Source of the DNA: Methylobacterium nodulans ORS 2060
GTDB lineage: Bacteria > Pseudomonadota > Alphaproteobacteria > Rhizobiales > Beijerinckiaceae
DNA: 64,000 nucleotides
Assembly: GCF_000022085.1 (NCBI RefSeq)
Contig: NC_011894.1
Coordinates: 4,827,001 to 4,891,000 of the forward strand
Reading direction: 5' to 3'
The first letter of the stretch is position 1. Each line of letters opens with the position of its first letter. Of this stretch, positions 1 through 8,546 are shown in pieces. Both the position numbers and the translations under genes were made by a program. A model generated the notes under the pieces. The model worked only from the letters and a program-made list of their open reading frames with translations, made no database searches and had not been told where the DNA came from.

Positions 1-366
1 CACGACCTCCCCGTCGAGGGTGCGGAACCGCACCCGCACCCGGTCGGGCCGCACGACTTCGGCGTAGTATTCGGGGATCGACAGGCAGCCTTCCTCGTAG
101 GAGCGCGTCTCCTCGGAGGCCCAGACGATCTCGGGGTCGAGAAGGACCAGAGGGTTGCGCGCCTCCTTGTCCTTCGAGGTGTCGACCGTGACGATGCGGG
201 TCGGCTCGCCGATCTGAATCGCCGCGAGGCCGACGCCGGGCGCGTCGTACATGGTCTCCAGCATGTCGGAAGCGAGCTTGCGCACCTCGCCCGTGATCGT
301 GCCGACCGGCTCGGAGGTCACGCGCAGGCGCGCGTCCGGAAGGATGACGAGGGGGCGGATGGTCAT
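1..366 (-). CDS. def: Peptide deformylase, N-terminal 122 residues (truncated by window edge)
   Basis: Removes the formyl group from the N-terminal methionine of nascent proteins in the cytosol, a metal-dependent step. The ATG at 364-366 opens a frame that runs off the left edge. Motif I ([10 protein letters not shown], about residues 45-54) and motif II (EGCLS) are both visible. The third motif, HEIDH, which supplies the two histidine metal ligands, would lie beyond the edge. It follows recR on the same strand after about 93 bp and so may be the last gene of the dnaX-ybaB-recR block. Identity is secure from the two motifs; completeness cannot be judged. Confidence 0.93.
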   Translation of the reverse strand, partial: MTIRPLVILPDARLRVTSEPVGTITGEVRKLASDMLETMYDAPGVGLAAIQIGEPTRIVTVDTSKDKEARNPLVLLDPEIVWASEETRSYEEGCLSIPEYYAEVVRPDRVRVRFRTLDGEVV

Positions 367-459
367 GCGGGTAAACCGGATCGGGGCGCCGACGGGCGCC
401 GCTCGTGAATTTTCGAGATAGGGATTCGTCCGCCCAGGGTCAAATCGCGGTGACGGGCC

Positions 460-1065
460 TCAGAAGGCGGTGCGCTGACGGATCGCGGCCGAGAGGGTGC
501 CCTCGTCGAGATAGTCGAGCTCGCCGCCGACCGGCACCCCATGGGCGAGCTTGGTGACCTTCACGGGCAGGTGGGCGAGGAGTTCCGTGATGTAATGGGC
601 GGTGGTCTGCCCGTCGACGGTTGCGTTGAGGGCGAGGATGACCTCGCGCATCTCCGGCACGCTCGCCCGCTCGACGAGGCGCGACAGGTTGAGGTTCTCC
701 GGGCGGATGCCGTCGAGCGCCGAGAGCACGCCGCCGAGGACGTGGTAGCGGGCCGTCACGGCGCCCGAGCGTTCGAGCGCCCAGAGGTCCGAGACGTCCT
801 CCACCACGACCAGGATCGAGGGATCGCGGCTGTGGTCGCGGCAGATCGTGCAGGGATCGGAGGTGTCGACATTCCCGCATTCGTGGCAGACCACGATGCG
901 TTCGCAAGCCACCCGCATGGCCTCCGCGAGGGGCGCGAGCAGCGCCTCCCGCTTCTTGATGAGCTGCAGCGCCGCCCGGCGGGCCGAGCGCGGCCCGAGG
1001 CCCGGCATCCGGGCCAGGAGCTGGATCAGGCGCTCGATCTCCGGACCGGCGACGGCTTGGGGCAT
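460..1065 (-). CDS. recR: Recombination mediator RecR
   Basis: 201 residues, the usual RecR length. RecR works with RecO and RecF to load RecA on SSB-coated single-stranded gaps. Visible domains in order are a helix-hairpin-helix around residues 20-35 ([11 protein letters not shown]), a four-cysteine zinc finger with C60, C63, C72 and C75, and a Toprim fold starting at SILVVVED (about residue 83). It follows ybaB and dnaX on the same strand, the classic bacterial order. A 370-bp spacer holding a long palindrome separates it from ybaB, which is much wider than usual and suggests the repeat landed inside the operon. Confidence 0.97.
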   Translation of the reverse strand: MPQAVAGPEIERLIQLLARMPGLGPRSARRAALQLIKKREALLAPLAEAMRVACERIVVCHECGNVDTSDPCTICRDHSRDPSILVVVEDVSDLWALERSGAVTARYHVLGGVLSALDGIRPENLNLSRLVERASVPEMREVILALNATVDGQTTAHYITELLAHLPVKVTKLAHGVPVGGELDYLDEGTLSAAIRQRTAF

Positions 1066-1109
1066 GGAACGGCGAACCTGATGGCAATGAGGAGCACGGG
1101 GAAGAGCAC

Positions 1110-1271
1110 GGGGAACCCCTCTCCCGTGCGGGAGAGGGGCAGGGGTGAGGGACCAGGTGGTTCAGCAAGTATCCTGAACCGGCCCGCTGCCAGCACCACG
1201 GTTGTGGGTGCTTGCTGCACGGTCCGGGACCCTCACCCCTACCCCTCTCCCGCACGGGAGAGGGGTTCCCC
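1110..1271. repeat. Long palindromic intergenic element, family A copy 1
   Basis: The arms at 1110-1153 and about 1227-1271 are near-perfect inverted copies of each other: GGGGAACCCC then CTCTCCCG-type sequence on the left, the complement on the right. The roughly 70-bp middle contains its own smaller inverted stretch. Further flanking sequence to about 1315 (ending near GAAGCCGTATGAC) matches the outer arms of the copy at 62160-62276. A second full copy lies at 51630 and is split by an IS481 element. It sits between ybaB and recR and would fold strongly in a read-through transcript. No gene was found at 1066-1431. Confidence 0.85.
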
Positions 1272-1431
1272 GCACTTAACTCGTCTCGGAAGGAATCAAC
1301 CTGAAGCCGTATGACGGTTCGGAACAAAGCACTGAGCGCCGCGCTGGCAGCGGCACGGTCGCGGCTTCTTGCGGAACCGTCTCCACCCTCACGTGGGATC
1401 TTCGATCCCCCGGGAGAGCAGGCGCGGGCGG

Positions 1432-1755
1432 CTAGAACGGCAGCTTCATGCCGGGCGGCAGGGGCAGGCCCTTGGTGAGCTCCTGCATCCGCTCCTGGGC
1501 GGCGCGCTCGCCCTTGGCGCGGGCATCGTTCATCGCGGCGACGATCAGATCCTCCAGGATCTCCTTCTCGTCGGGAACCATGAGCGAGGCGTCGATCGAC
1601 ACGCCCTTCACGACACCCTTCGCCGTCATCGTCACGGAGACGGCGCCGCCGCCGGCCGCCCCCGAGACCTCGACGGCATCGAGTTCGTTCTGCAGGTCGG
1701 CCATCTTCTGCTGCATGGCCTGGGCCTGCTTCATCAGCCCCATGATGTCGCGCAT
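1432..1755 (-). CDS. ybaB: YbaB/EbfC family nucleoid-associated protein
   Basis: 107 residues from the ATG at 1753-1755 (MRDIMGLMKQAQ), which matches the start and length of known YbaB proteins; an in-frame upstream ATG would add ten unconserved residues. The family binds DNA as a dimer. Typical features are the MKQAQAMQQKM helix, the central I/VDASL segment, the EDLIVAAMNDA helix and the PPGMKLPF tail. It lies 54 bp downstream of dnaX and is probably cotranscribed with it and recR. Its exact cellular role is not settled for the family. Confidence 0.95.
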   Translation of the reverse strand: MRDIMGLMKQAQAMQQKMADLQNELDAVEVSGAAGGGAVSVTMTAKGVVKGVSIDASLMVPDEKEILEDLIVAAMNDARAKGERAAQERMQELTKGLPLPPGMKLPF

Positions 1756-1809
1756 GGCGTGTCCTCTGGAAACGGTCTTCAGCAATGTGGGGCGCGGAGG
1801 CGGCGGCCG

Positions 1810-3627
1810 CTACAGGTCGGCGTCGGGTTCCTCGGGCGGCGCGAGATCCTCCGGCGTGGCTTCCGCCGCCTTCTCGCGCACGTCGATGATCTGCGCGCCC
1901 GGGAATCCTCTCAGGACCGCCTGGACCAGCGGATGGGCGGCTGCGCCCTGGTGGCGGCTCTCGATCTCGGCCCTGGTGCGGGCGGCGAGCGTCGGCGCGC
2001 CGGTCTCCTTGGAGAGCGCGACGACCCAGCGGCGGCCCGTCCACAGGTCGAGCGCCCGGGCGAGGTCATTGGCGAGCGTCGCGCGCCCGCCCTCGGCGAG
2101 CCGGAACTCGATCCGCCCGTCCTCGAAGCGCACGAGGTGCACGTCCCGCTCGAGGGCGGCCTTGAGGCCGATGTCGCGGCGGGCATCCGCCAGCGCCACC
2201 ACGTCCTCGAAGCGGCGCAGCCGCACCGCCGGCGCGGCCTCGACGGCGGGGGAAGCGGGTTGCGGGGCCGGAGCCGGAGCCAGGGCCACCGCGGGATCCG
2301 GCCGCGGCCGCGGATCGGGAAGCGCCCGCAGGGCGGGACCCGCTGCTGCTGCGGGCGGCGGGCGCCCGCCGGGCGGAAGCACGACGCTGCCGCCTTCCTT
2401 CACCTGCCGCAGCGCCTCGTCGGGCGTCGGCAGGTCGGCGGCGTAGATGAGCCGCACCAGCGCCATCTCGGCGGCGGCGAGCGGCCGGGGCGCGGCCTGC
2501 ACCTCGGGGATCGCCTTCAGGAGGATCTGCCACGCGCGCGAGAGCGCCCGCACCGAGAGCCGGTCGGCGAAGTCGCTGCCGCGGGCCCGCTCGGCCTCGC
2601 TGAGCGCGCTGTCGGACCGGGCGGTCTCGGGCGCCACTTTCAGGCGGGTGACCAGATGGGTGAACTCGGCGAGGTCCTGGAGGACGACGGAGGGATCCGC
2701 CCCGGCCTCGTGCTGGGCGCGCAGCTCCGCGAAGGCGGACGGCGCGTCGCCGCGCATGGCGGCCTCGAACAGGTCGATGATCCGCGCCCGGTCGGCGAGG
2801 CCCAGCATGTCGCGCACGGTCTCGGCCGTGACCCGGCCCGCGCCATGCGCGATCGCCTGATCGAGCAGCGACAGGGAGTCGCGCACCGAGCCCTCGGCGG
2901 CCCGCGCGATGCCGGCCAGCGCCTCCGGCTCCGCCGCGACGCCCTCGGCCTCGCAGATCTTCTGCAGGTGGGCGATCAGCGTCCCGGCCTCGACCCGGCG
3001 GAGGTCGAAGCGCTGGCAGCGGGACAGGATGGTGACCGGGACCTTGCGGATCTCGGTCGTGGCGAAGACGAACTTCGCGTGCGGCGGCGGCTCCTCCAGC
3101 GTCTTCAGGAAGGCGTTGAACGCCTTCTCGGACAGCATGTGGACCTCGTCGACGATGTAGACCTTGTAGCGCGCGGAAACCGGCGCATAGCGGATGCCGT
3201 CGATGATCTGGCGGACGTCGTCGATGCCGGTATGGGACGCGGCGTCCATCTCCAGCACGTCGATGTGGCGCGATTCCATGATCGCCGCGCAGTGCAGGCC
3301 GAGGGCCGGCATGCGGATCGTCGGGCCGGCCTGCGGGTCGTCGGGCAGGGCGTAGTTGAGGCCGCGGGCGAGGATCCGGGCCGTCGTGGTCTTGCCGACG
3401 CCGCGCACGCCCGTGAGCATCCAGGCCTGCGGGATGCGCCCGGCCTCGAAGGCATTCGCCAGGGTGCGCACCATGGCGCCCTGGCCGATCAGGTCCTCGA
3501 AGTCCTTCGGGCGGTACTTGCGGGCGAGCACCCGGTAGGGCGCGGCGGCCTGCCCCGGGGCGGCCGGCATGGCGAAACCCGGGAAACCCGGCTCGTCGGT
3601 CAGAGGCGTGCCGGAGGTCTCGTCCAT
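1810..3627 (-). CDS. dnaX: DNA polymerase III subunit gamma/tau
   Basis: ATPase of the clamp loader that opens the beta clamp on primed DNA. 605 residues if it starts at the ATG at 3625-3627; an upstream start at 3660 would add 11. Visible are the RKYRPKDFEDLIGQ opening motif, Walker A GVRGVGKTTTAR, Walker B VDEVHML, the LSRCQRFDLRR sensor region, and a long Pro/Ala-rich linker before the C-terminal tau domain. The four-cysteine zinc module usual between Walker A and Walker B is largely absent: only one cysteine (GLHCAAIMES) remains there. This may be normal for the lineage. It lies directly downstream of the 4.5S RNA gene. Confidence 0.96.
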   Translation of the reverse strand: MDETSGTPLTDEPGFPGFAMPAAPGQAAAPYRVLARKYRPKDFEDLIGQGAMVRTLANAFEAGRIPQAWMLTGVRGVGKTTTARILARGLNYALPDDPQAGPTIRMPALGLHCAAIMESRHIDVLEMDAASHTGIDDVRQIIDGIRYAPVSARYKVYIVDEVHMLSEKAFNAFLKTLEEPPPHAKFVFATTEIRKVPVTILSRCQRFDLRRVEAGTLIAHLQKICEAEGVAAEPEALAGIARAAEGSVRDSLSLLDQAIAHGAGRVTAETVRDMLGLADRARIIDLFEAAMRGDAPSAFAELRAQHEAGADPSVVLQDLAEFTHLVTRLKVAPETARSDSALSEAERARGSDFADRLSVRALSRAWQILLKAIPEVQAAPRPLAAAEMALVRLIYAADLPTPDEALRQVKEGGSVVLPPGGRPPPAAAAGPALRALPDPRPRPDPAVALAPAPAPQPASPAVEAAPAVRLRRFEDVVALADARRDIGLKAALERDVHLVRFEDGRIEFRLAEGGRATLANDLARALDLWTGRRWVVALSKETGAPTLAARTRAEIESRHQGAAAHPLVQAVLRGFPGAQIIDVREKAAEATPEDLAPPEEPDADL

Positions 3628-3689
3628 GCGCCGCGGTCGCGGAGGGCGCGCGGGCGACAAGCCCGGCGCGCGCTCTCGTGGAATGAGGG

Positions 3690-3786
3690 TGGGAGGCTGG
3701 ACGAGAACCCGCTCGTTCTCGTTAGGGCTGCTTCCTTCCGGACCTGACCCGGTTGGCGAGTGAAACGTCCCCCGCCAACCTCCCGG
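3690..3786 (-). ncRNA. ffs: Small (4.5S-type) signal recognition particle RNA
   Basis: RNA of the signal recognition particle, which binds Ffh and targets membrane proteins to SecYEG. On the minus strand the invariant core GGTCAGGTCCGGAAGGAAGC, which forms the Ffh-binding asymmetric loop and tetraloop region, lies at about 3727-3750. The 5' end (GGGAGGTTGG, near 3784) pairs with the 3' end (CCAGCCTCCC, near 3691), closing a hairpin of about 95 nt. It is immediately upstream of dnaX on the same strand, a common alphaproteobacterial arrangement. The ends are set by the pairing and are good to a few bases. Confidence 0.93.
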
Positions 3787-3790
3787 CGCC

Positions 3791-3819
3791 TATATGAGCG
3801 GGCGGCGGCGGAAACGCAA
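3791..3819 (-). promoter_or_regulatory. Candidate sigma-70-type promoter of the 4.5S RNA
   Basis: On the minus strand a TTGCGT box (3819-3814) is separated by exactly 17 bases from CATATA (3796-3791). The paired 5' end of the 4.5S RNA begins about six bases further on. Position, spacing and the strong need for SRP RNA make this a credible housekeeping promoter. The call is by inspection only. Confidence 0.6.
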
Positions 3820-3858
3820 GCGCGGGACTGCCCCGCATCCCGCGCCGGAGGTCTTCCC

Positions 3859-4870
3859 ATGACGCACCGCCTCGCCCTCGCCGCCCTGATCGTCGCCCCG
3901 TTCGGCCTCGCGCCCGCCGGCACCGCCCAGGCCGCCGAGACCTATGGTCCGGAACTCGAAGGCTTCACCTATCCGCACGAGGTGCGCCGCCATGGCTTCG
4001 CCTCGCAGGGCCAGACGCTCGCGATGGGCCTATATGGACGTGGCGCCGGATCGTCCGAACGGTCGCACGGCGGTGCTGCTGCACGGCAAGAACTTCTGCG
4101 CCGCCACCTGGGAGAAGACCATCGCGGCCCTGCGCGAAGCCGGCTTCCGGGTGCTCGCCCTCGATCAGGTCGGCTTCTGCAAGTCGACCAAGCCGGCCGG
4201 CTACCAGTTCAGCCTGCCCCAGCTCGCCGCGAACACCAAGGGTCTGCTCGACGCGCTCGGCATCGCCAAGGCGACGGTCATCGGCCACTCGATGGGCGGC
4301 ATGCTCGCCGCCCGCTTTGCGCTGATGTATCCCGATGCGGTCGAGCAGCTCGTCATGGTCGACCCGCTCGGCCTGGAGGACTGGCAGGAGAAGGGTGTTC
4401 CCTACCAGACCATCGAGGCGTCCTTCGCCCAGGAGCGCAAGACCACCTTCGAGAGCATTAAGGCCTACCAGCTCAAGTTCTACTACGATGGCCAGTGGAA
4501 GCCCGAATACGACCGCTGGGTCCAGATGCAGGCGGGGCTCTATGGCGGGCCGGGGGCGGAACGGGTGGCCTGGAACCAGGCCCAGACCTCGGGCATGATC
4601 TTCACCCAGCCGGTCGTGCACGAGTTCGAGCGCCTGCGCGTGCCGACCGTGCTGGTCGTGGGGGATAAGGACCGCACCGCGCCGGGCGCCAACCGCGCGC
4701 CCGCCGACCTCGCCGCGAGGCTCGGGCGCTACGACCTTCTCGGCCCGGAGGTGGCCCGGCGCATTCCGGACGCCAAGCTGGTCGAGTTCCCGGATCTCGG
4801 CCATTCGCCCCAGGTCGAGGCGCCTGACCGCTTCCACGAGGCCCTGCTGAAGGAACTCGCCGGGCGCTGA
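3859..4870 (+). pseudogene. Secreted alpha/beta hydrolase, frameshifted near its N-terminus
   Basis: The ATG at 3859, preceded by GGAGG, begins a clear signal peptide (MTHRLALAALIVAP...AQAAE). The frame reads normally to LAMG near 4029, after which homology continues in the +1 frame (YMDVAPDRPNG). One extra G in the GGG run at 4027-4029 explains the shift. The rest is an intact alpha/beta hydrolase: oxyanion-side LLHGKNFCAATW, nucleophile elbow GHSMGGM, a late aspartate in VVGDKDRTAPG, and a C-terminal GHSPQ histidine. Without the shift it would encode about 337 residues of a periplasmic hydrolase. It may be a true recent mutation or a sequencing error. Substrate unknown. Confidence 0.85.
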
Positions 4871-5100
4871 CGGACGGGTGATGGCCGGGATTCGGTCACG
4901 ATCGCAGCGGCGCCTCAGCATGAGGGGCGCGGCGGGTGCCGGGATGCATTGCGGCAGGACACCCCGAGCAGCGCGCTCCGCTGCCGGAAAAGCATGACGG
5001 TGATTCGGGCCTGCGGCCAGTGGGTCTGCCGCAGGCCCGACCCGATTGGACAGGCGCGAGCGGGGCGCCGAGACTGCCGGCCTGCCGTGCAGGAGGAACG

Positions 5101-7479
5101 ATGAATCAGGCCGATCTCACCCTGGACATCCCCGGCCTCGAACGCCCGGCGGAGATCCGCGTCGACCGCTGGGGCGTGCCGCATATCCGGGCGGAGAGCC
5201 GGCACGACGCCTTCCTGGTCCAGGGCTTCAACGCCGCACGGGACCGGCTCTGGCAGCTCGATCTCTGGCGCAAGCGCGGCCTCGGCCTGCTCGCCGGCGA
5301 TTTCGGGCCCGGCTACCTCGCCCAGGACCGCGCATCGCGGCTCTTCCTCTACCGGGGTGACGAGGCGGCCGAGTGGGCGGCCTACGGCACGCCGCAGGCG
5401 CGGGCGATCGCGGAAGCCTTCGTGGCCGGCCTCAACGCCTTCATCGGCCTCACGGAGGCGGACCCGTCCTGGCTGCCGCCGGAATTCGCGACCATGGGCA
5501 CGCGGCCCGCGCGCTGGGATGCCTTCGACGTCGTGCGCATCCGCAGCCACGCGCTGACGCGCAACGCGCTCTCCGAGGTTGCCCGTGCGCAGGTGGCGGC
5601 GCGCGGTGCCCTCGCCCTCGACCCCTATCGCAAGGCGCTCGCGCCCGACCACGTCCCGGAGGTGCCCGAGGGGCTCGACCCCCCGGGCGTGCCGCCGGAC
5701 GTGATCGAGGTCGTGCGGCTCGCGACCGCGGGCGTCGGCTTCACGCCGGCCCGGCTCGCCTGCCCGCGGGAGGAGGCGTGGCGCTGGGCCGTGGTGAACG
5801 AGCACGGCGCCGTGACGGCGGGCGATGCGCCGCTTTCCTTCGACGCTTCTCCGCCGGACGGCTCGAACAACTGGGCCCTCGCCCCCTCCCGCACGGCGAC
5901 AGGGCGGCCGATCCTGGCGAGCGACCCGCACCGGGCCTACACGCTGCCCTCGCTGCGCTACGTGGTGCATCTCTCCGCGCCGGGGCTCGACGTGATCGGC
6001 GCGGGCGAACCGGCGCTGCCGGGGATCTCCATCGGCCATAACGGCCGGGCGGCCTTCAGCCTCACGATCTCGCCCATCGATCAGGAGGATCTCTGCGTCT
6101 ACGAGACCCATCCGGAGGATCCGGACCTCTACCGCTATGGCGATGGCTGGGAGGGGATGCGCCGGATCGAGGAGCGCATCCTGGTCCGGGGCGGCCCGGA
6201 CGAGATCGTGCACCTCGCCTTCACCCGCCACGGGCCGGTGCTGTGGGAGGACCGCGTGGCCCGGCGCGCCTTCGCGCTCCGCACCGTGTGGAGCGAGCCC
6301 GGAACGGCCGCCTATCTCGGCAGCCTCGCCTATCTGGACGCCGCGAGCCCGGAGGACTTCGGGGCCGCCCTGCGGCACTGGTCGGCGCCGAGCGTCAACC
6401 AGGTCTATGCGGATGTCTCGGGCCGCATCGCGTGGTTCGTCGCCGGCAAGGCGCCGCGCCGGCCGAACTGGGATGGCCTGATGCCGGTCCCGGGCGACGG
6501 GCGCTACGAATGGGACGGCTTCGTCGGCCCGGAGGATCTGCCGCGCGCCATCGATCCGCCCGGCGGCATCGTGGCGAGCGCGAACGAGATGAACCTGCCG
6601 CCGGGATATCCGCACGCGATCGGCTACGAATGGCATGAGCCCTGGCGGGCCCTGCGCATCGCCGCCGTGCTCGACGGCCAGCCGCGCCACGCGCTCGCCG
6701 ATTCGGCGGCGCTCCAGGGTGACGACCTCTCGCTTCCGGCCCTGCGCCTCGCCCGCCTCGCTAGCGGGGCGCTCGCGGGGGAGGGGGATCTCGGCGCCGC
6801 CCTGGCGCTGCTCGTCGCCTTCGACGGGCACCTGCACGAGGACAGCGCGGCGGCGGCCCTCGCGGAGATCTGGTGGGTGAATCACCTGCGCCCGGGACTT
6901 CTCCGGGCCGTCGCGCCCGATGCCGCGACCGAGACCCTGCTCGCCCCGGGCGATACCGAGACGCTGCTCGCCCTTCTCGAGGCGCCCCGACCGCCCCTCG
7001 GCCGGGAGGCCCGCGACGCGCTGCTCGCTGAAACCCTGGCGGCGGCCTTCCGCGACGGGATCGCCCGGCTCGGCCCGGACCCGCAAGGCTGGCGCTGGGG
7101 GCGGTTGCACCAGGCCCATTTCCTCCATCCGCTCTCGGGTGTCGGGTTCGCCGGACACGACATCGGCCCGCTGCCGGTCGGCGGCTCGGGCGTTACCGTG
7201 ATGAATACCGGCTACCGGACCGACACGTTCCGGCTGACCACGGGCGCCTCCTTCCGCATGGTGGTGGATGTGGGGAACTGGGACGCGAGCCTGTTCATCA
7301 ACGGGCCGGGCCAGTCGGGCGATCCGCGCTCGCCCCACTACGCCGACCATGCGGAGCCCTGGTCGAAGCGGGCCTATCGGCCGCTCCTCTACTCGCGTGA
7401 GGCGGTGGATGCGGCAACCATGCGGGTGATCCGCCTGCGGCCAAGGAGACGACCAGTCGACGGAGGGGTCGCTCGCTGA
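5101..7479 (+). CDS. Penicillin acylase family (Ntn hydrolase) protein
   Basis: 792 residues from the ATG at 5101, chosen because AGGAGGAACG lies directly upstream; the open frame extends further 5' without conserved sequence. Family members are Ntn hydrolases that cut amide bonds (beta-lactams, acyl-homoserine lactones, other N-acyl compounds) after self-cleavage into two chains. The expected nucleophile is Ser255 in DGSNNWAL, exposed when the spacer before it is removed. The N-terminal chain has the typical DRWGVPHIRA and ARDRLWQLDLWRKR motifs, and IGHNGRAAFSLT follows in the beta chain. No signal peptide is visible although many relatives are periplasmic. The in vivo substrate cannot be told. 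Confidence 0.9.
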   Translation: MNQADLTLDIPGLERPAEIRVDRWGVPHIRAESRHDAFLVQGFNAARDRLWQLDLWRKRGLGLLAGDFGPGYLAQDRASRLFLYRGDEAAEWAAYGTPQARAIAEAFVAGLNAFIGLTEADPSWLPPEFATMGTRPARWDAFDVVRIRSHALTRNALSEVARAQVAARGALALDPYRKALAPDHVPEVPEGLDPPGVPPDVIEVVRLATAGVGFTPARLACPREEAWRWAVVNEHGAVTAGDAPLSFDASPPDGSNNWALAPSRTATGRPILASDPHRAYTLPSLRYVVHLSAPGLDVIGAGEPALPGISIGHNGRAAFSLTISPIDQEDLCVYETHPEDPDLYRYGDGWEGMRRIEERILVRGGPDEIVHLAFTRHGPVLWEDRVARRAFALRTVWSEPGTAAYLGSLAYLDAASPEDFGAALRHWSAPSVNQVYADVSGRIAWFVAGKAPRRPNWDGLMPVPGDGRYEWDGFVGPEDLPRAIDPPGGIVASANEMNLPPGYPHAIGYEWHEPWRALRIAAVLDGQPRHALADSAALQGDDLSLPALRLARLASGALAGEGDLGAALALLVAFDGHLHEDSAAAALAEIWWVNHLRPGLLRAVAPDAATETLLAPGDTETLLALLEAPRPPLGREARDALLAETLAAAFRDGIARLGPDPQGWRWGRLHQAHFLHPLSGVGFAGHDIGPLPVGGSGVTVMNTGYRTDTFRLTTGASFRMVVDVGNWDASLFINGPGQSGDPRSPHYADHAEPWSKRAYRPLLYSREAVDAATMRVIRLRPRRRPVDGGVAR

Positions 7480-8131
7480 GCGTCACGGCCGAAACCCTCC
7501 CATGGCAATCACCATGCTCCTCAGTCGAAAACGCACCGTCTTCGGGCGCGGCGCGGCGCGTGGCGAATCCTGACGCTTCATCCGTCAGGGTCGGCTTGGC
7601 CGGTGGCAGCTGATCCGGTTTCCGAACGGACTGTTCGAGACCGTCGTCTCGCCCGGCCTCCTCTCGCCCGCTCCCCCTGTCCCGGGCGCATGCGGCGGCA
7701 GCGGAATGCGACCCGGGATCCAGCACGAAAAGTCGCGCAGCGACCGTTTGCCAGCCACGCTGGAGGCAAACGGAGCCGCTTCGCGGCGAGTCCTCGTGCT
7801 GGTTCCCGGATCTCCTTCCGCTGACGCTGCAGTCGTCCGGGAATGGGCGGAGAACCGTCCCGCCTGAGCCAAGCCATGCCGTTTGAGCGCTCCCGCCAGG
7901 GGCAGCCAACCCCCGCCCTCGATCGAATGGTTGCTCAGCATGAGGGCCGCTGGGCTCCCACGAGCGTCGGATCATCGACCCGGCAGACCTGCGATCAGGT
8001 GCTGCTCCGGGCAGCCTGCGCGCCGTGTCTGTATGCCGGCCGAACGGCGACTTCAGAGCGGGTTCAAGACCGCGGGCCCAGGGTGGCGGCATCGGCGGTC
8101 CCGATCCGGCGCCGCCCCGGAGTCCCATCCC
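7480..8131. other. Gene-free 650-bp interval rich in repeats
   Basis: No convincing gene was found. The interval holds an inverted-repeat unit (7695-7841), one CCGTCAGGGTCGG module near 7578-7595 also seen near 25185, and a half copy of the CTCAGCATGAGGGCCG module (7936-7951) that forms complete palindromes at 12146-12301. It looks like an accumulation of mobile or REP-like sequence between the acylase gene and the next gene. Confidence 0.6.
7695..7841. repeat. Inverted-repeat unit, family E copy 1
   Basis: Bases 7695-7746 are identical over all 52 positions to the reverse complement of 23792-23843. The right side (about 7796-7841) is an imperfect inverted copy of the left side, so the unit is a palindrome of about 147 bp. 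The two copies lie in opposite orientation in gene-free stretches, one of them next to an IS110 element. No coding capacity. Confidence 0.8.
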
Positions 8132-8482
8132 ATGTCCCGCCTCGTCCGCCTCGGCGCGCTCGCCGCCACCGCGTTCGTCCTCGCCGGCCCGGCCGTCGCG
8201 GCCGATTTCGATGAGCCGCGTCCCGCCCCCTACGGCGTCCGGCCCGGCTGGGCGCCCCCGCGCTTCTCCCGCGCGGACGAGACCTGCCGGGTTTTCGTGA
8301 AGCGCCGCATCGATGCAGATGGCGAGGAGGTCGTGCGGCGCGTCCGCGTCTGCGACGAGGGGCCGGGCTTCGACGGGCCGCCGCGCTGGCATCACCGGCC
8401 CTGGCGCGCCGAGGGCTTCGGCCTGCCGCGCGAGCGCGTCGCGCCGCCGCTCCCGCCGGGCGAGGTGCCGGAGACCTGGTAG
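8132..8482 (+). CDS. Small secreted protein of unknown function
   Basis: 116 residues from the ATG at 8132. A signal peptide is clear (MSRLVRLGALAATAFVLAG...AVAADF), so the mature protein of about 93 residues should be periplasmic. It has just two cysteines, in CRVFVKRRID and RVRVCDEG, spaced so that they could form one disulfide, and a Pro/Arg/Trp-rich tail. The TCRVFVKRR...CDEG pattern resembles short secreted proteins I recall from Methylobacterium relatives, but no function is known to me. It lies about 65 bp upstream of the recD2 gene. Confidence 0.7.
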   Translation: MSRLVRLGALAATAFVLAGPAVAADFDEPRPAPYGVRPGWAPPRFSRADETCRVFVKRRIDADGEEVVRRVRVCDEGPGFDGPPRWHHRPWRAEGFGLPRERVAPPLPPGEVPETW

Positions 8483-8546
8483 GGAAAGCTTGCGGCGAGG
8501 GAACCTTGCGGCCGGGCTGCCTGCTCCCGATCTCTGCCGTGAGCCG

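Noticed and set aside
440..2044. 534-codon minus-strand open frame across recR and ybaB
   Set aside because: It is an Arg/Gly/Pro-rich shadow frame created by high GC; recR and ybaB in other frames explain the sequence and have clear motifs.
1369..3747. 792-codon plus-strand open frame opposite dnaX
   Set aside because: Antisense shadow with no recognisable domain; dnaX on the other strand is certain.
4915..7350. 811-codon minus-strand open frame opposite the penicillin-acylase gene
   Set aside because: Antisense shadow lacking any family motif.
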